A stretch of 6,716 bases of DNA from Thermoleophilaceae bacterium. Its GTDB lineage: Bacteria > Actinomycetota > Thermoleophilia > Solirubrobacterales > Thermoleophilaceae. The notes under the pieces were generated by a model that worked only from the letters and a program-made list of their open reading frames with translations, made no database searches and had not been told where the DNA came from. The translations under genes and the position numbers were made by a program. The stretch is from the NCBI GenBank assembly GCA_013695885.1, contig JACCZP010000175.1, positions 1 to 6,716 of the forward strand. Reading direction: 5' to 3'. Below, one piece after another: positions 4,753 to 6,716 of the stretch. Numbering within the stretch: position 1 is the first letter of the stretch; each line of letters begins with the position of its first letter.

Positions 4753-6714
4753 GTGACCTCCCTTACGAGCAGGCGTGGCGGAACCCTCGCGTTCGTCGGG
4801 CCCGCCGCCCTCTTCGCCGTCGCGGCGCTCGTGATCGCCGGGACCCTGGTGGCCGGCGCCGAGGCCACGCGCGGGCTCAGCTACCTCCTCACCGGGGTCA
4901 TCGCCCTGGCCGTGCTGCTGGCCGGAGCGGGATGGCTGGTCGATCGCCGAAGGCTGAAGCGCCTCGCGGAGCAGACCGGCGAGGTGGACGATCAGCTCGA
5001 GGAGGCCCGTCGCGCCGCCTCCGAGCGCGAGCGCGAACGCGACGAGGCGCGCCAGAGCGCCGACCAGCGCGGCCACGACCTCGAGCGCGAGCGGCACCTC
5101 CGGGGCCGCGTCGAGCGAGCGCGGAAGGCCGAGCGCGAGTGGTCGCAGGAGCTCCGCGGTCAGCTCATGGCCATGCACCGCGAGCGTGGCGCGCTCGGCC
5201 GGACCGACGACGTGCGCGAGCTGGTGCTGCGTACTGCGGTCGAGCTCATGGAGGCCGAGAAGGGGATCCTCCTGGCCCGCGATGACGCCGACGGCGACGG
5301 CCAGCTCGACCTCGCCGCTCATCAGGGCTTCGATAACGACCCCGCCGACAGCGCGGTGGCTCAGCGGTTCTCCCGCGAGGTGATCGAGCGCGACGTGGCC
5401 GTGCGCGAGGACGACCCACAGCAGCTCGAGGGCTCGACCGGCGCCGATCACGAGATCCGCAACCTCGTGGCCATCCCGATCTACGTCCACGACCGCTTCA
5501 GCGGAGCCGTGGTGTGCGCCAACCGCGAGGGCGGATTCGGCGAGTTCGACGACCAGGTTCTCCTGTCCCTGGGCGACCACGCGGGCGCCGTGCTCGACTC
5601 CTCGCGCCTCCAGGGCGAGCTGCGGAGCAGCTACCTGGCCACCATCCGGATGCTGGGCGAGGCCCTCGAGGCCAAGGACCCGCTCCTGCGTGGGCACTCC
5701 GACGACGTCTCGCGCCACGTTTCCGCAGTGGCCGAGCGCATCGGGATCCCGTCGGACGAGCGCGAGCGTCTGGTGTTCGGCTCCCTGCTGCACGACGTGG
5801 GCAAGATCGGCATCTCCGAGCGCATCCTGCTGAAGCCGGGGCCGCTGACCCGTGAGGAGCGGGCGGTGTGCGAGCTTCACCCGCGCATCGGCTACCACCT
5901 GATCCAGCACGTGCCCGCCCTGAAGGGCATGGCGCCGGCGATCCTCCATCACCACGAGCGCTTCGACGGGGGCGGCTATCCCTCCGGACTCGCCGGCGAG
6001 CAGATCCCGCTGGAGGCGCGCATCGTCTGCGTGGCCGACTCGTTCAGCGCAATGACCGCCGAGCGTCCCTACCGCGCGTCGGTGTCGATGAGCGACGCCT
6101 GCGAGGAGCTCGAGCGCTGTGCGGGCACCCAGTTCGATCCCGAGGTGGTGCGGCTGTTCGTGGCGGAGGTGCGCCAGGGCCGCCAAGCGCCGGCGCCGAC
6201 GCCCTCCCTGCTCGACGATCCCGAGATCGCAGTGCGCCGCAACGGCGACGAGCCGATCCTGGGCGCGAGCTCGTTCGCCGTCACCGACAACCTGACGCTC
6301 CTCTATTCCTACCGGCACCTGCTCGAGATGGCGAACAACGAGGCCGAGCGGGCGTCGGTGCAGGACTCGACGTTCTCGGCGCTCGTGCTCGAGTTGGTCG
6401 ACATCGCGGAGCTCAACCGTCGTGAGGGCTACGCGGCCGGCGACAAGGCGATCGTCGGGGTGGCGCGGGTACTCGATCGCGTGGCCGCTCGCGCCGGGGG
6501 GACGGCGGCGCGCCTCGGGGGGCGGCGACTCGGCCTGATCGTCCCGCGGGCCGGCGAGGAGGAGGCGGCCGGGCTCCTCGACGAGCTCGGGCACGAGCTC
6601 GAGCAGGGGCCGTTGGTGCGCGTGGCGCGCGCCACCTGGACCGCCGGCGAACGCGGAAGCGAGGTTGTGGACCGCGCCTGCGCCGGGCTGCGCGCGGGCG
6701 CACCGGCCTCCTGA
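4753..6714 (+). CDS. Membrane GAF/HD-GYP phosphodiesterase with degenerate GGDEF domain
   Basis: A 653-residue predicted inner-membrane signalling enzyme that would hydrolyse cyclic di-GMP. In order: two membrane helices (about 11-35 and 43-63) with a very short outside loop; a charged Arg/Glu-rich coiled coil (about 66-145); a GAF sensor domain (about 150-285); an HD-GYP domain (about 295-475); a Pro-rich linker; and a GGDEF-like domain (about 508-648). HD-GYP residues are intact: H315, HDVGK (347-351), H376, HHHERFDGGGYP (399-410) and D429, so activity is expected. The last domain keeps DNLT (512-515), N555 and GD (563-564), but the signature is GGRRL (589-593) in place of GGDEF, and the metal aspartates align with E547 and V549. 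It should not make cyclic di-GMP. The start is GTG at 4753, the first start after an in-frame TAA at 4741. The GAF ligand and any partner are unknown. It ends 2 nt before the window edge. Confidence 0.93.
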   Translation: MTSLTSRRGGTLAFVGPAALFAVAALVIAGTLVAGAEATRGLSYLLTGVIALAVLLAGAGWLVDRRRLKRLAEQTGEVDDQLEEARRAASERERERDEARQSADQRGHDLERERHLRGRVERARKAEREWSQELRGQLMAMHRERGALGRTDDVRELVLRTAVELMEAEKGILLARDDADGDGQLDLAAHQGFDNDPADSAVAQRFSREVIERDVAVREDDPQQLEGSTGADHEIRNLVAIPIYVHDRFSGAVVCANREGGFGEFDDQVLLSLGDHAGAVLDSSRLQGELRSSYLATIRMLGEALEAKDPLLRGHSDDVSRHVSAVAERIGIPSDERERLVFGSLLHDVGKIGISERILLKPGPLTREERAVCELHPRIGYHLIQHVPALKGMAPAILHHHERFDGGGYPSGLAGEQIPLEARIVCVADSFSAMTAERPYRASVSMSDACEELERCAGTQFDPEVVRLFVAEVRQGRQAPAPTPSLLDDPEIAVRRNGDEPILGASSFAVTDNLTLLYSYRHLLEMANNEAERASVQDSTFSALVLELVDIAELNRREGYAAGDKAIVGVARVLDRVAARAGGTAARLGGRRLGLIVPRAGEEEAAGLLDELGHELEQGPLVRVARATWTAGERGSEVVDRACAGLRAGAPAS

Positions 6715-6716
6715 GC

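Noticed and set aside
4312..6594. A 760-codon open frame on the minus strand covering the SDR end and most of the HD-GYP gene
   Set aside because: It is antisense to two genes with clear conserved motifs and crosses their intergenic repeat. Its composition (Arg, Ala, Gly, His-rich, no domain pattern) is what GC-rich DNA gives in the opposite frame.

Overview
The base composition (very GC-rich, with long open frames on every strand), GTG starts, scarce Shine-Dalgarno sequences and gene content (a CYP135/138-like P450, a GAF/HD-GYP receptor, an actinobacterial-type SDR) point to a high-GC actinomycete-phylum chromosome. Thermoleophilia (Solirubrobacterales or Gaiellales relatives) is my best guess, from family resemblance only. 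I see no transposase, integrase, tRNA, rRNA, CRISPR array or phage gene. It reads as ordinary, densely packed chromosomal DNA.

Layout: (1) 59-1414, minus, a cytochrome P450 with a perfect 8-bp inverted repeat lying across its start codon. (2) 1478-2323, minus, a diacylglycerol-kinase-family lipid kinase whose stop codon sits in the loop of a perfect hairpin. (3) 2378-3319, plus, a GRHPR-like 2-hydroxyacid dehydrogenase, divergent from the kinase. (4) 3326-3787, minus, a YjbQ/UPF0047 protein, convergent with the dehydrogenase with only 6 nt between the stops. (5) 3826-4620, plus, a classical SDR oxidoreductase, divergent from yjbQ across 38 bp. (6) 4653-4744, a tandem array of 23-bp units in an intergenic gap. 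(7) 4753-6714, plus, a membrane-anchored GAF/HD-GYP cyclic-di-GMP phosphodiesterase with a degenerate GGDEF domain at its C terminus.

The genes do not form one evident pathway. Strand switches between most neighbours argue for separate transcription units. Three are oxidoreductases (P450, hydroxyacid dehydrogenase, SDR), and the latter two look NADP(H)-preferring from their Rossmann loops, but no shared substrate can be read from the sequence. The most distinctive parts are the last gene, with an intact phosphodiesterase and a dead cyclase-like domain behind a phased repeat array, and the regulatory palindrome on the P450 start. I did not find a convincing new multi-gene system.
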